From the NCBI RefSeq assembly GCF_024436065.1, contig NZ_JANFNS010000002.1, forward strand, positions 620,001 to 684,000: DNA of 64,000 nt, given 5' to 3'. The notes beneath the pieces are model-generated. The model ran no database searches, had not been told where the DNA came from, and worked only from the letters and a program-made list of their open reading frames with translations. The DNA is from Saccharibacillus sp. JS10 (GTDB taxonomy: Bacteria > Bacillota > Bacilli > Paenibacillales > Paenibacillaceae). Shown piece after piece: positions 36,686 to 45,325 of this stretch. The position numbers were made by a program, and so were the translations under genes. Numbering within the stretch: the first letter of the stretch is position 1; each line of letters starts with the position of its first letter.

Positions 36686-36884
36686 TAGAGAGTTCAAAAA
36701 TTAGGCACAAAAGAAAATATAAAAAAAGCCGCCCGAAAGAGAAATTGAGGTAGGGGCGGTATGGTTGGAATGAGCGGAAGCGGTAGCATACGGATATTTT
36801 TTAAGGTAAGATGGGGTACAATGAAGCAAGTGAAATACGATCATAAAAGTTAAGATCAAGCGAAAAGATTTGGAGGCGTGTCTA

Positions 36885-37385
36885 GTGAAAGAAACGAATA
36901 AGCTCAAGCTTGATATTCTTGAATTGTTGGAAGAAGACGCACGGCGTACTCATGGGCTGCTCGCCACGATGCTGAATGTACCGGAAGAAGAAGTACGCGA
37001 AGCGGTCGCCGAGTTGGAACAAGATCATGTTATCGTTAAATATGCGACAGTTGTCAACGAAAGCAAAGTCAATGACGAGAAAGTGACGGCGTTGATCGAA
37101 GTGCAGATTACCCCGGAACGCGGACGCGGATTCGAAGGGATCGCCGAGCGCATTTATTTGTATCCACAAGTCAAAGCCGTATTTTTGATGTCGGGCGCTT
37201 ATGATTTGCTCGTTGAAGTCGAAGGAATGAGCTTAAAAGAAGTAGCAAGTTTCGTTTCGGACAAGCTTTCGCCGATTGAATCCGTATTGTCGACCAAAAC
37301 TCACTTTATTCTTAAAAAATACAAGCAAAACGGGATCATTTTCGAAGAACACGAAGAAGATCGCCGTCTGCTGATCTCGCCGTAA
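36885..37385 (+). CDS. Lrp/AsnC-family regulator (AlaR-like)
   Basis: 166 residues from GTG 36885, 8 bases after GGAGG. The N-terminal winged helix-turn-helix (about 5-55, LDILELLEEDARRTHGLLAT) precedes an AsnC ligand-binding domain (about 65-140, VTALIEVQITPE, GAYDLLVEVEG). The next gene, 13 bases on, is a class I aminotransferase. That is the arrangement of the Bacillus yugG-yugH (alaR-alaT) pair for alanine synthesis, so it likely controls that gene. Confidence 0.88.
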   Translation: MKETNKLKLDILELLEEDARRTHGLLATMLNVPEEEVREAVAELEQDHVIVKYATVVNESKVNDEKVTALIEVQITPERGRGFEGIAERIYLYPQVKAVFLMSGAYDLLVEVEGMSLKEVASFVSDKLSPIESVLSTKTHFILKKYKQNGIIFEEHEEDRRLLISP

Positions 37386-37398
37386 AGGATGCGAAACG

Positions 37399-38640
37399 AT
37401 GATAACTAACCGGGAATTGAATGTAAACGGCACACAGCAACCTTCCGAATCGCAGCACGGTTCGATGGAACGATATTTGTCGCCGTTAGTACGCGATATT
37501 AAGCCTTCGGGCATCCGTAAGTTTTTCGATCTCGTCAGTGCGAGTAAAGATATTATTACACTTGGTGTCGGCGAACCCGATTTCGTTACGCCGTGGCATG
37601 TACGCGAAGCTTGCGTCTATTCGCTGGAACGTGGATATACGCGGTATACCTCGAATGCGGGAATGCCCGAACTTCGCGAAGCGATCTCGAATTATCTGGA
37701 TCAATCGTTTGGAACGTCTTACGATCCGGAAAAAGAAGTGCTCGTTACCGTCGGCGGAAGCGAAGCGATCGATTTGGCACTGCGTGCTTTGATTCGTCCA
37801 GGCGACGAAGTGCTGGTGCCCGAACCTTGCTACATTTCGTATTCGCCGATCACTTCGATCGGAGGCGGTATTCCAGTCGGCATCGAGACTTTTGCCAAAG
37901 ATAACTTCAAATTAACTGCCGAAGCACTCGAAGCGAGCATTACACCTAAATCGAAAGTCTTAATTTTATGTTATCCAAGTAACCCGACAGGTGCGACGAT
38001 GACTGCCGAAGATTGGTTGCCGATTGCAAAAGTCGTGGAAAAACACGATCTGATCGTGATCTCGGATGAAATTTACGCGGAACTGAGCTACGGACAGGTT
38101 AAACACGCAAGTTTTGCAGCAGCTCCGGGCATGAAAGATCGCACGATTCTCGTCAGCGGTTTTTCTAAAGCTTTTGCGATGACGGGTTGGCGGATGGGCT
38201 ATGCTTGCGGGCATCCTGAACTCATCTCTGCGATGCTGAAAATCCATCAGTACACAGTTATGTGTGCGCCAGTCATGGGACAGGTCGCAGCGCTTGAAGC
38301 GTTAACGAACGGTCTTGGAGAAAAAGATAAAATGGTTGAGTCGTACAATCGCCGTCGCCGCCTTGTTGTTCAAGGGCTGCGCGATGCGGGATTGGATTGC
38401 CATGAACCGGAAGGTGCTTTTTATGCGTTCCCAAGTATCCAATCGACCGGTCTGACATCGGAAAACTTTTCTCAACGTTTGCTAGTCGAAGGCAAAGTTG
38501 CGGCTGTACCGGGTAGCGTATTCGGGCTTGGCGGCGAAGGGTTTATGCGTTGTTCGTATGCGACCTCTGTCGCACAATTGAACGAAGCTTTGGACCGAAT
38601 TGGTCAATTTGTATACAAAGTCAAACGCGAAGGCGCGTAA
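37399..38640 (+). CDS. PLP-dependent aminotransferase (AlaT/PatA-like)
   Basis: 413 residues, fold type I. The PLP lysine is Lys257 in SGFSKAFAMTGWRMG. LGVGEPDF and NPTGATMT are typical of the aspartate/alanine aminotransferase group. The true start could be ATG 37399 (AAAGGA upstream) or the internal ATG giving MERYLSPLVRDI, since the first 22 residues are not conserved-looking. Paired with the Lrp-type regulator, it probably transfers amino groups to pyruvate to give alanine, in the cytosol. Confidence 0.88.
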   Translation: MITNRELNVNGTQQPSESQHGSMERYLSPLVRDIKPSGIRKFFDLVSASKDIITLGVGEPDFVTPWHVREACVYSLERGYTRYTSNAGMPELREAISNYLDQSFGTSYDPEKEVLVTVGGSEAIDLALRALIRPGDEVLVPEPCYISYSPITSIGGGIPVGIETFAKDNFKLTAEALEASITPKSKVLILCYPSNPTGATMTAEDWLPIAKVVEKHDLIVISDEIYAELSYGQVKHASFAAAPGMKDRTILVSGFSKAFAMTGWRMGYACGHPELISAMLKIHQYTVMCAPVMGQVAALEALTNGLGEKDKMVESYNRRRRLVVQGLRDAGLDCHEPEGAFYAFPSIQSTGLTSENFSQRLLVEGKVAAVPGSVFGLGGEGFMRCSYATSVAQLNEALDRIGQFVYKVKREGA

Positions 38641-38695
38641 TCGTCACCTCTAGAGAAAAGCTCGGATTTTAAAAGCAGTCTCCTTTTTACAAAAG

Positions 38696-38724
38696 TTGAT
38701 TTTGATGGAAAGGTTCTATATAAT
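38696..38724 (+). promoter_or_regulatory. SigmaA promoter of the Spo0E-like gene
   Basis: TTGATT (38696-38701), 17 bases and a consensus TATAAT (38719-38724). Confidence 0.75.
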
Positions 38725-38764
38725 GGGGACTCGAATCTGGCAACTTTTCAAGGGGGAATGCTTT

Positions 38765-38938
38765 TTGTCTGGCGCACTAGCAGAACGCGAACTTTTCTTG
38801 CAAGAAGAAATTCGGATTTTGCGTATCCAAATAGAAGAAACGTTCGTGCGCGAACAGTCGTTCACTGCGGAAACGGTCGTCGAAATTAGCAGTCAGCTCG
38901 ATATGAAGATTAATGAGTATATGCAGCTTACACGCTAA
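38765..38938 (+). CDS. Spo0E-family aspartyl-phosphate phosphatase
   Basis: 57 residues from TTG 38765, 8 bases after AAGGGGG. Longer in-frame readings would include the promoter. The family motif is present as SSQLDMKINEYMQ near the C-terminus, where Spo0E proteins have SxxLDxxIxxY. These two-helix proteins dephosphorylate Spo0A~P, delaying sporulation. It is monocistronic, with a strong promoter and a hairpin terminator behind it. Confidence 0.8.
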   Translation: MSGALAERELFLQEEIRILRIQIEETFVREQSFTAETVVEISSQLDMKINEYMQLTR

Positions 38939-39006
38939 TCATGAGATATAACGTCTACTTTTTTACGTCTATCCCTTTTGTTAAAACTGAATAGTTATAC
39001 ACCGTA

Positions 39007-39044
39007 AAAGAAAGTGACTTCGCGCTGAAGTTCTTTCTTTTTTT
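39007..39044 (+). terminator. Terminator of the Spo0E-like gene
   Basis: GAAAG and ACTTC pair with GAAGT and CTTTC with one mismatch, then T7. Confidence 0.75.
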
Positions 39045-39168
39045 GTTTATCCACAATTCGGTGACAAGAAATAACGAAAATGCTTACAGCTATACAATTA
39101 TGATATATTGATTAAGTAGGTAGATGGGTAGGTCTAAATTGCAAGGAATCGTTCGAGGAGGAATAGAA

Positions 39169-39711
39169 GTGAAGTGGAGAAAAGCGGGATTCTTGTTGCT
39201 GCTGGTCGCGACGATTTCATTACTTGCCGGTTGCGGAAAAGAAGAAGGTACATTGATCTTTATGTCGGACAAAGCTTCATCAAACCGCGAAGGTATTGAT
39301 ACCATTCAAGAAAAATTAACTGCCGAAGTGCCTGATCTAAAAGCAGAATTTAACTATTCGCCATTATTCGATCTGAATAAAGTATTGGTAGAGTATGTAG
39401 GCGGAGACAACTCGATCGTTATTTTGCCAACAGATACGATCAAAGTCTACGGTAAAGACGGAGGGCATATTCCTCTTGACGATTATTTCGACCAAGCCGA
39501 TTATCCAGATGGCGTATTTGAGAGCGGCGTATTGAAAGACGGCGAACAAGATGCAGTAATGGAAAAGCATTTGTTCGGGATTCCGGTCAAAGATATGAAG
39601 ATGTTCCAAGATGCCGGGTATACACCTGACAATATGCTCGCTTGTGTATTGGTGACAGCTCCCGATCGTGAAGTCGCGATCAAAGTGTTGCAAAAACTGA
39701 CTGAAGGCTAA
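39169..39711 (+). CDS. Hypothetical lipoprotein
   Basis: 180 residues from GTG 39169, 6 bases after GAGGAGGA. The signal peptide has a lipobox LLAGC with the lipid-modified Cys22, so it is anchored outside the membrane. The mature part (EEGTLIFMSDKAS, SIVILPTDTIKVYGKDGG) has alternating beta and helix segments and is acidic. I do not recognise a family. The adenosyltransferase gene follows 29 bp later, which may mean a shared transcript. Confidence 0.75.
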   Translation: MKWRKAGFLLLLVATISLLAGCGKEEGTLIFMSDKASSNREGIDTIQEKLTAEVPDLKAEFNYSPLFDLNKVLVEYVGGDNSIVILPTDTIKVYGKDGGHIPLDDYFDQADYPDGVFESGVLKDGEQDAVMEKHLFGIPVKDMKMFQDAGYTPDNMLACVLVTAPDREVAIKVLQKLTEG

Positions 39712-39740
39712 CAGACGGAACCGATAAGGAGGACGCGGAT

Positions 39741-40331
39741 ATGCGTATTTATACGAAAACGGGAGATCAAGGTCAAACGTCGGTTATCGGAGGTCGGGTT
39801 CGAAAAGACGATGCTCAAGTCGAAGCTTACGGCACGATCGACGAATTGAACAGTTTTGTAGGTCAAGCCGCTTCGTTACTTCAAGACGATCGGTTCAAAG
39901 ATTTGCGTGAACAGTTAGCTGTTATTGGGCAAGAACTATTCGATTGCGGTTCGGATTTGGCGTATACGCCTGCGGCGCAGCAAGCCTACAAAACACATGA
40001 AGCGATGACTGGGCGATTGGAACTGTGGATTGATCGACTCGAAGCAGGAAATCCGCCGCTGGAACGTTTTATTTTACCGGGAGGAAGCCCGCCCGCAGCT
40101 GCTCTTCATGTCTGCCGCACCGTATGTAGACGCGCCGAGCGCCGAGTGGTCGCTTTGATGGATCATACTGAAATCAATGCCGAAGTATTAAAGTATCTGA
40201 ACCGATTGTCTGATTATTTTTTCAGTGCCGCGCGTGCTGCCAATCTGAAATTAAGAGTCGACGACGTCGAATATGTGCGCAGCGCACGAGTATTTTCGAC
40301 AGATCAAAACGAACAAGAGTCGGGTGAATAA
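39741..40331 (+). CDS. PduO-type corrinoid adenosyltransferase
   Basis: 196 residues. It transfers the adenosyl group of ATP to cob(I)alamin to make adenosylcobalamin. The ATP-binding N-terminus YTKTGDQGQTSV (about 4-15), YGTIDELNSFVG, and the C-terminal LNRLSDYFFSAARAAN helix are diagnostic of the PduO/MMAB type. ATG 39741 has AAGGAGG upstream. It runs directly into the pseudouridine synthase gene. There are no cobalamin-dependent enzymes in the window. Confidence 0.93.
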   Translation: MRIYTKTGDQGQTSVIGGRVRKDDAQVEAYGTIDELNSFVGQAASLLQDDRFKDLREQLAVIGQELFDCGSDLAYTPAAQQAYKTHEAMTGRLELWIDRLEAGNPPLERFILPGGSPPAAALHVCRTVCRRAERRVVALMDHTEINAEVLKYLNRLSDYFFSAARAANLKLRVDDVEYVRSARVFSTDQNEQESGE

Positions 40332-40333
40332 CG

Positions 40334-41347
40334 ATTAAACCTTATGATTTTCCTACAGAAAAAGGGATTGAACCGAAACACGGGTATTACGATCCGATTG
40401 CGTATATTGTCACTGCGCGCGAACAAGGCTGGACACTCAAAACTTTGATGCAAAACAAGCTGGGTGTATCGCGCAAGCTGACCTCAAGATTGAAAATGAC
40501 GGAAAAAGGCATCATGCTCAACGGAAAAAGAGTCTATATCAGTGTGCATCTTCAAGAAGGCGATCTTGTCGAGTTGCGTATGGAACGTGAAGAATCGGAC
40601 GATATTTTGCCGGAAAACCTTGCATTTGATATTTTGTACGAAGATTCGCAGCTGCTTATTGTCAACAAACCAGCAGGGATGATCGTGCATCCGACGCAAG
40701 GACATTATACCGGCACATTGGCAAACGGCGTCGTTCAACATTGGATCAATCGCGGCGAACAAGTCCGGTTTCGTCCGGTACATCGGCTAGACCGGGAAAC
40801 GTCGGGCGTTCTTGCGATTGCCAAAAATCCATATGTGCATCAACATATCTCGGAGCAGATGATTGCAGGAACCGTCGATAAAATTTACCGGGCTTGGGTG
40901 CATGGGACTCCAAATCCGCCAAGTGGGCGTATCGAAGGCGCGATTGACCGAAGCCCAGAAGATCCGCACGTTCGAGTCGTAACGGAATCAGGATATGCGG
41001 CGGCAACGCGTTACCAAACATTGGACATTTATCCGCAGCAAAACGCATCTTTGGTCGAATTAGAATTGGAAAGCGGACGGACGCATCAGATTCGGGTGCA
41101 TATGACCTTTATCGGGCATCCTTTAATTGGAGATGACCTGTATAAATATGCGTTAGATGCTCCAATTACAGAAAATGAGCGAGCTGCTTCTGAAGAGCTA
41201 GACAAGAAGCTAGGCAGACAAGCGTTACATGCGTTCCGGTTGGCTTTTGTGCATCCAAGCACAGGTCAGCGAATGACGTTCGAAGCGCCTTTGCCACTTG
41301 ATTTGCAGCAGTTGCAGCAAGAGTTACAAAGCGATAGGAGAGATTAA
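40334..41347 (+). CDS. RluA-family pseudouridine synthase
   Basis: Isomerises uridine in structured RNA. An S4-like RNA-binding region (TLKTLMQNKLGVSRK to GDLVELRM) precedes the catalytic domain with the RluA motif HRLDRETSGV (catalytic Asp) and GRTHQIRVHM. The first standard start (TTG 40445) falls inside the S4 domain. The frame is open and protein-like back to 40328, where the only candidate near a ribosome site is ATT 40334, 7-8 bases after GGGTGA. I therefore place the start there as a likely AUU start; 40445 is the fallback, giving 300 residues. Confidence 0.82.
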   Translation: MKPYDFPTEKGIEPKHGYYDPIAYIVTAREQGWTLKTLMQNKLGVSRKLTSRLKMTEKGIMLNGKRVYISVHLQEGDLVELRMEREESDDILPENLAFDILYEDSQLLIVNKPAGMIVHPTQGHYTGTLANGVVQHWINRGEQVRFRPVHRLDRETSGVLAIAKNPYVHQHISEQMIAGTVDKIYRAWVHGTPNPPSGRIEGAIDRSPEDPHVRVVTESGYAAATRYQTLDIYPQQNASLVELELESGRTHQIRVHMTFIGHPLIGDDLYKYALDAPITENERAASEELDKKLGRQALHAFRLAFVHPSTGQRMTFEAPLPLDLQQLQQELQSDRRD

Positions 41348-41348
41348 C

Positions 41349-41726
41349 ATGACCTCATTGAAAGTGTATCATTACGCAAAATGCAGTACGTGCCGCAATG
41401 CGATCAAATGGTTGCAAAACGCGGGACATGATTTGGAATTGATTCCAATCAACGAACAACCGCCTTCCAAAGAAGAAATCCTCGATCTGATTGCAAAAAG
41501 CGGATTGGAATCGAAAAAGTTTTTTAACGTAAGCGGCGAAGTCTATAAATCGATGGAACTCAAAAACAAACTGCCCGATTTGAACGAAGAAGAACGTGCC
41601 GAATTGCTTTCTTCTAACGGGATGTTAATCAAACGCCCTGTCGTGACAGATGGCATACAAGCGACAGTCGGCTTCAAACCCGAACAGTACGAGCAAAGCT
41701 GGAGTCCAAAGGAGAACCATTCATGA
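41349..41726 (+). CDS. ArsC/Spx-family thioredoxin-fold protein
   Basis: 125 residues. The N-terminal YHYAKCSTCRNA holds a CxxC (Cys12, Cys15), and a distal basic residue in LIKRPVVTDG is where ArsC-family proteins place their arginine. This could be an arsenate reductase-like enzyme or an Spx/YffB relative; no ars genes are nearby. It starts 1 base after the RluA stop with AGGAGA inside that gene, and overlaps the next gene by ATGA, so it is part of a tight operon. Confidence 0.85.
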   Translation: MTSLKVYHYAKCSTCRNAIKWLQNAGHDLELIPINEQPPSKEEILDLIAKSGLESKKFFNVSGEVYKSMELKNKLPDLNEEERAELLSSNGMLIKRPVVTDGIQATVGFKPEQYEQSWSPKENHS

Positions 41727-42655
41727 GTGAATACAACGGGATTGAAGGGTTACCGGAAAATGTACTGGCACGCAAACCGTCTTTGATGTTGATCGACGGG
41801 ATGGCGCTGCTTTTTCGCGCGTATTATGCGACTGCGTTAAAAGGTTATATCCGCCGCACCGCAGCAGGTGTACCGACCAACGGGATTTACGGCTTTGTGC
41901 GGTATATGTGGGATGCGGTGCAGCAGTTTGATCCGACGCATATTGCGTGTTGTTGGGATATGGGCGGTCGCACATTCCGCACCGAACAATTCGAATCGTA
42001 CAAAGGCAATCGCTCGGCGGCTCCCGACGATCTGATTCCGCAATTCGATCTGGTCAAAGAAGTCGTCGAAGCGATGAATATTCCGAATATCGGATTGAGC
42101 GGTTATGAAGCGGACGATTGTATCGGAACGATCGCCAAACGCTGCGTCCGCGAACATCAGATGGATGTACAAATTTTGTCCGGGGATAACGATCTGCTTC
42201 AACTGACGGAAGATCAGATCAAAGTCATCATTATGAAAAAAGGCTACGGCAATTACCAAGTGTATACGCCACAGTTTTTGATGGAAGAAAAAGGGCTAAC
42301 CCCTTCGCAGATCATCGATATGAAAGGTCTGATGGGCGATGCCAGCGACAATTATCCGGGCGTCAAAGGAATCGGCGAAAAAACAGCGATCAAGCTGGTT
42401 CAAGAATACGGCGATATCGACGGAATTTTGGCGAATTTGGATCAATTGACGAAGTCGGTTCGGAGCAAGATCGAGAACGATCTGGATATGCTGCATATGT
42501 CACGCAAACTCGCAGAGATTCACTGCGAAGTGCCGATTGAATACGCGATTGACCTGTGCGAATTCAAGCTGGATGACGCGAAGATTGCGGCTAAGTTTGA
42601 AGAGCTTGAGATGAGTAGTCTTACCAAAATGGTCGGGGCTGACGTGTTCGGTTGA
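41723..42655 (+). CDS. 5'-3' exonuclease (Pol I N-domain type, YpcP-like)
   Basis: 310 residues. The flap-nuclease fold shows LIDGMALLFRAYYA, the acidic metal site in GYEADDCIGT and ILSGDNDLLQL, and the helix-hairpin-helix region MGDASDNYPGVKGIGEKTA. It is a stand-alone exonuclease, used in Bacillus relatives for RNA primer removal and repair. It overlaps the upstream gene by 4 bases. Its last bases, including the TGA stop, form the left outermost arm of palindromic element B. Confidence 0.93.
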   Translation: MSEYNGIEGLPENVLARKPSLMLIDGMALLFRAYYATALKGYIRRTAAGVPTNGIYGFVRYMWDAVQQFDPTHIACCWDMGGRTFRTEQFESYKGNRSAAPDDLIPQFDLVKEVVEAMNIPNIGLSGYEADDCIGTIAKRCVREHQMDVQILSGDNDLLQLTEDQIKVIIMKKGYGNYQVYTPQFLMEEKGLTPSQIIDMKGLMGDASDNYPGVKGIGEKTAIKLVQEYGDIDGILANLDQLTKSVRSKIENDLDMLHMSRKLAEIHCEVPIEYAIDLCEFKLDDAKIAAKFEELEMSSLTKMVGADVFG

Positions 42656-42870
42656 CCGCTTTGGGATTGAGCGGGGCGGCGTGTGGAGATGCTGAGAAGC
42701 AATAGAGGCGCTGCGGGTGGAAAAGAGCTTCGATCGCCGCTAAAATCCGATTCCCCCTTATTGAATAAACAAGCTGGGGGAAGGGAATCGGATTTTAGAT
42801 GCGAACGCTGACGCTTCTTCGCTTCTTTTCCACCCTCCGCTACGCTGCTGCAGAGCGGGGGCGGTCAACC
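42650..42870. repeat. Modular imperfect palindrome, element B
   Basis: Outermost stem: GGTTGACCGC (42650-42659, spanning the gene stop) with GCGGTCAACC (42861-42870). Outer stem: GGGTGGAAAAG (42715-42725) with CTTTTCCACCC (42825-42835). Inner stem: a perfect 16 bp (42740-42755 with 42783-42798). Boundary GAGGCGCTGC lies on the left and CTCCGCTACGCTGC on the right. The right internal loop GCGAACGCTGACGCTTCTTC matches element A closely. Confidence 0.75.
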
Positions 42871-42944
42871 TCTCCCTTTGGGATGGGAGAGGGGAAGGGC
42901 AAGCGAATGCCCATAAACCAATAGGCATCGCTTTTAAAGATTTT

Positions 42945-42995
42945 TCAAGAGAAAAGAGCTGAAAGGTAAATTTCCTTTCAGCTCTTTTCTCTTGA
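42945..42995. terminator. Perfect 22-bp hairpin
   Basis: 42945-42966 pairs without mismatch with 42974-42995 around a 7-base loop. The T-rich right arm makes it a plausible terminator for the exonuclease operon. Confidence 0.7.
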
Positions 42996-43085
42996 TCACC
43001 CTAACAACAAAAAAGCTTCTGCCTTTTTTGTGCTTTAGGGCATAGGGGTACCGGCACTTACGAACTTAAGTGTGCGCGCGTGCGT

Positions 43086-43227
43086 GGGAGCGGAGGGGAA
43101 AGATGCCGGAAGAAGCAACGCGGTCGCTTTTAAAATCCGGTTTCTACCCACCAGCATGTTTGATCCAATCCAAAGAAACCGGATTTTACAGGCGATCTGA
43201 AGGCATTTTCCCCCGTAGCGTCTCCCC
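43086..43227. repeat. Modular imperfect palindrome, element C
   Basis: Outer stem: GGGAG (43086-43090) with CTCCC (43222-43226), and GGGGAAAGATGCC (43095-43107) with GGCATTTTCCCC (43202-43213, one bulge). Inner stem: a perfect 15 bp (43131-43145 with 43174-43188). The right boundary has CGTAGCG. The inner arm TAAAATCCGG resembles that of element B. Confidence 0.75.
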
Positions 43228-43361
43228 ACAGCACCGAACCCCCACCTGCCAAACTTTTTTAACAAAATAGCAGGAAATCACCCCCTTTACCGCCAATTAA
43301 AGAAAGTAGGCGAGTTAGCATCGCATTATCATATTCAAGAAACAAGAGGAGAAGCGTTTAA

Positions 43362-44471
43362 ATGAAAAGCAAAAAATGGGGAACTTTGCTGTTAGCAGGA
43401 GTGCTGGCGGTCACAGGTGTATTTAGTTTGTCGGGGGAACAAAAAGTCGAAGCCGCAGGATCGATCACCACGGCGGTTCGCAAAGTATCGGTATCAGGAC
43501 GCACGTATAGTGTGCAGACTGTTAATATCCCGAAAGGAACCAAAGCAGCGCTGGGTTTGGCACAAGGGCAAGTCGGTCAGACGCAAAGTTTTGCTTCAAT
43601 CGTCAAAAACACCAATGCGACAGCGGCGATCAACGGAGCTTTTTTCAATTCATATGGCGGTCCAGCCGATCCTTACGGAACTTTAATTTCAAAAGGGCAG
43701 ATTATTCATACTGGATATTACGGTAGCAGTATTGGTTTTAAAAAAGACGGAACGGTTCTGATGGATTCGCTTCGTGCCAATGTTGGCGGTACGGTAAGCA
43801 GCAAGCCTGATAAAAACGGCAAAAGTCGAACACTCGGCTGGTACGCGACTTTCGTCAACCGTACACCGGATGCCGGGCAAAATGTCGTATTAATGTACAA
43901 TCAAGCGCGTGGAAGCCATGTAGGATTCAGCGGCGGAGTCGCGGTAACGGTTCGTAAAGGCAAAGTGGTCAAAAAAGCGACGAATACCAATACGACCATT
44001 CCTTCGGACGGATATGTATTGGTCTTCCACGGTTCAGAACAACAAAACGCAGATCGATTCGACGTCGGATATACCGTAGATATGCAGTTTACGTATACCG
44101 ATGCTTACGGAAAAAGTATTCCGTGGGACGATGTCGTGACGGCTGTAGGAGCAGGCCCGCGCCTTCTTACAAATAGCCAAATTTCACTCGACGCGAAAGG
44201 CGAAGGATTTAACGATCCGAAAATTTTAACTTCTTCCGGTGCGCGCAGCGGTATTGCGATTATGCCGGATGGCTCAGTGATGTTGGCGACGGTTAATGGA
44301 GCAACCATGAATCAATGGGCACAAATCATGAAAAAGCTCGGAGCCAAACAAGCGATGAATCTGGATGGCGGCGCTTCTTCCGCAATGTATGCGAACGGCA
44401 AAACGCTCACGAATGCAGGACGTCCACTCAGCAACACGTTAATTTTCGGGCAATGGGTAGCGATGCAGTAA
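43362..44471 (+). CDS. Secreted phosphodiester glycosidase family (NAGPA domain) protein
   Basis: 369 residues with a signal peptide (about 1-31; LLLAGVLAVTGVFSLSG, then EAAG). The NAGPA fold is shown by ATAAINGAFFNS and the C-terminal MNLDGGASSAMYANG. Relatives cleave phosphodiester-linked sugars and include exopolysaccharide enzymes. There is no SLH or LPXTG anchor, so it is probably free in the wall or medium. The substrate is unknown. GAGGAG precedes the ATG. Confidence 0.88.
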   Translation: MKSKKWGTLLLAGVLAVTGVFSLSGEQKVEAAGSITTAVRKVSVSGRTYSVQTVNIPKGTKAALGLAQGQVGQTQSFASIVKNTNATAAINGAFFNSYGGPADPYGTLISKGQIIHTGYYGSSIGFKKDGTVLMDSLRANVGGTVSSKPDKNGKSRTLGWYATFVNRTPDAGQNVVLMYNQARGSHVGFSGGVAVTVRKGKVVKKATNTNTTIPSDGYVLVFHGSEQQNADRFDVGYTVDMQFTYTDAYGKSIPWDDVVTAVGAGPRLLTNSQISLDAKGEGFNDPKILTSSGARSGIAIMPDGSVMLATVNGATMNQWAQIMKKLGAKQAMNLDGGASSAMYANGKTLTNAGRPLSNTLIFGQWVAMQ

Positions 44472-44512
44472 AATTCATGACATAATAATTCCAAATAGAG
44501 GAGGGAAGCGGA

Positions 44513-45172
44513 ATGAAATTGATCAAAATTGCTGCTGTGAATATCGGTCTGCCTCAAACCGTGCCTCACGGCAAAAAAGAAGTCGAAACCGGGATCTTCA
44601 AATCTCCAGTGAATAACGCCGTATATTTGAGTAAACTCGGTTTTGAAGGAGACGGACAAGCCGATTTGAAAAATCACGGCGGCGTAGACAAAGCAGCATG
44701 CGTATATTCGATCGACCGTTTTCCTTTTTGGGAAGCGGATTTGTTACCCAAGCTTGAACCGGGTGCGTTCGGCGAAAATCTATCTCTTGAAGGCGGAGCG
44801 GAAGAAGATTTTTGTATCGGCGATACTTTTGCAATCGGAGAAGCCATTGTACAAGTGAGTCAGCCTCGGCAACCTTGTTTCAAATTATCGGTTCGTTACG
44901 GTGTGCCGGAATTACCGGTGAAAGTACAGGAAACCGGCTATAGCGGATTTTATTTTCGGGTACTTCAAGAAGGTTTAATTCGAAGCGGCGATGTCTTTCA
45001 ATTGATCGAGCGACATCCTGCCGCGATGACCGTCATGCGCGCGAATGAAATTAAGTACAAAGGACAAGACGATGCCGAAGGAATTCGCGAGTTACTCTCT
45101 ATTCCGGAATTGGCAGAAGCTTGGCGAGGTTCTTTGGAGAAGCGATTGGCTAAATTAGAACACAATAGTTGA
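44513..45172 (+). CDS. MOSC domain protein (YiiM-like)
   Basis: 219 residues. The MOSC beta barrel has GDGQADLKNHGGVDKAAC, GAFGENLSLEG and the reactive cysteine Cys122 in QPRQPCFKL. A C-terminal three-helix extension (about 165-219) is like YiiM-type proteins. Such proteins use a molybdenum cofactor to reduce N-hydroxylated compounds or detoxify nitrogen compounds. GAGGGAAG precedes ATG 44513. It follows the glycosidase by 41 bp. Confidence 0.88.
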   Translation: MKLIKIAAVNIGLPQTVPHGKKEVETGIFKSPVNNAVYLSKLGFEGDGQADLKNHGGVDKAACVYSIDRFPFWEADLLPKLEPGAFGENLSLEGGAEEDFCIGDTFAIGEAIVQVSQPRQPCFKLSVRYGVPELPVKVQETGYSGFYFRVLQEGLIRSGDVFQLIERHPAAMTVMRANEIKYKGQDDAEGIRELLSIPELAEAWRGSLEKRLAKLEHNS

Positions 45173-45243
45173 TCCCAAATTTTAGGTTGACGAACTTCCG
45201 TGGAAGCGAGTATGATAAGTCCAACAGTATAACGACGCAGAGG

Positions 45244-45286
45244 AAGCACCTCTCTTACATATCTATGTAGGAGGGGTGCTTTTTTG
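45244..45286 (+). terminator. Terminator of the MOSC gene
   Basis: AGCACC and TCTC pair with GAGG and GGTGCT, then T6. Confidence 0.8.
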
Positions 45287-45325
45287 CGTGCATGCTGAAT
45301 ATCGGGGATAGGGTGGGGGATGAAG

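Larger units (their letters stand above)
36447..36884. other. Intergenic region with palindromic element and two hairpins
   Basis: No gene. It contains palindromic element A (36454-36585), a perfect terminator hairpin (36654-36685) and a minus-oriented hairpin (36720-36759) in which GGGCGG pairs with CCGCCC ahead of a T7 run. No minus-strand gene that would need the last one is present. Confidence 0.6.
42656..43361. other. Non-coding region with two palindromic elements and a 22-bp hairpin
   Basis: No credible gene in about 700 bases. It holds element B, a weaker hairpin AAGCG-ATGCC with GGCATCGCTT (42901-42933), the perfect 22-bp hairpin (42945-42995) and element C. The ribosome site and start of the next gene follow. 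Confidence 0.6.
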
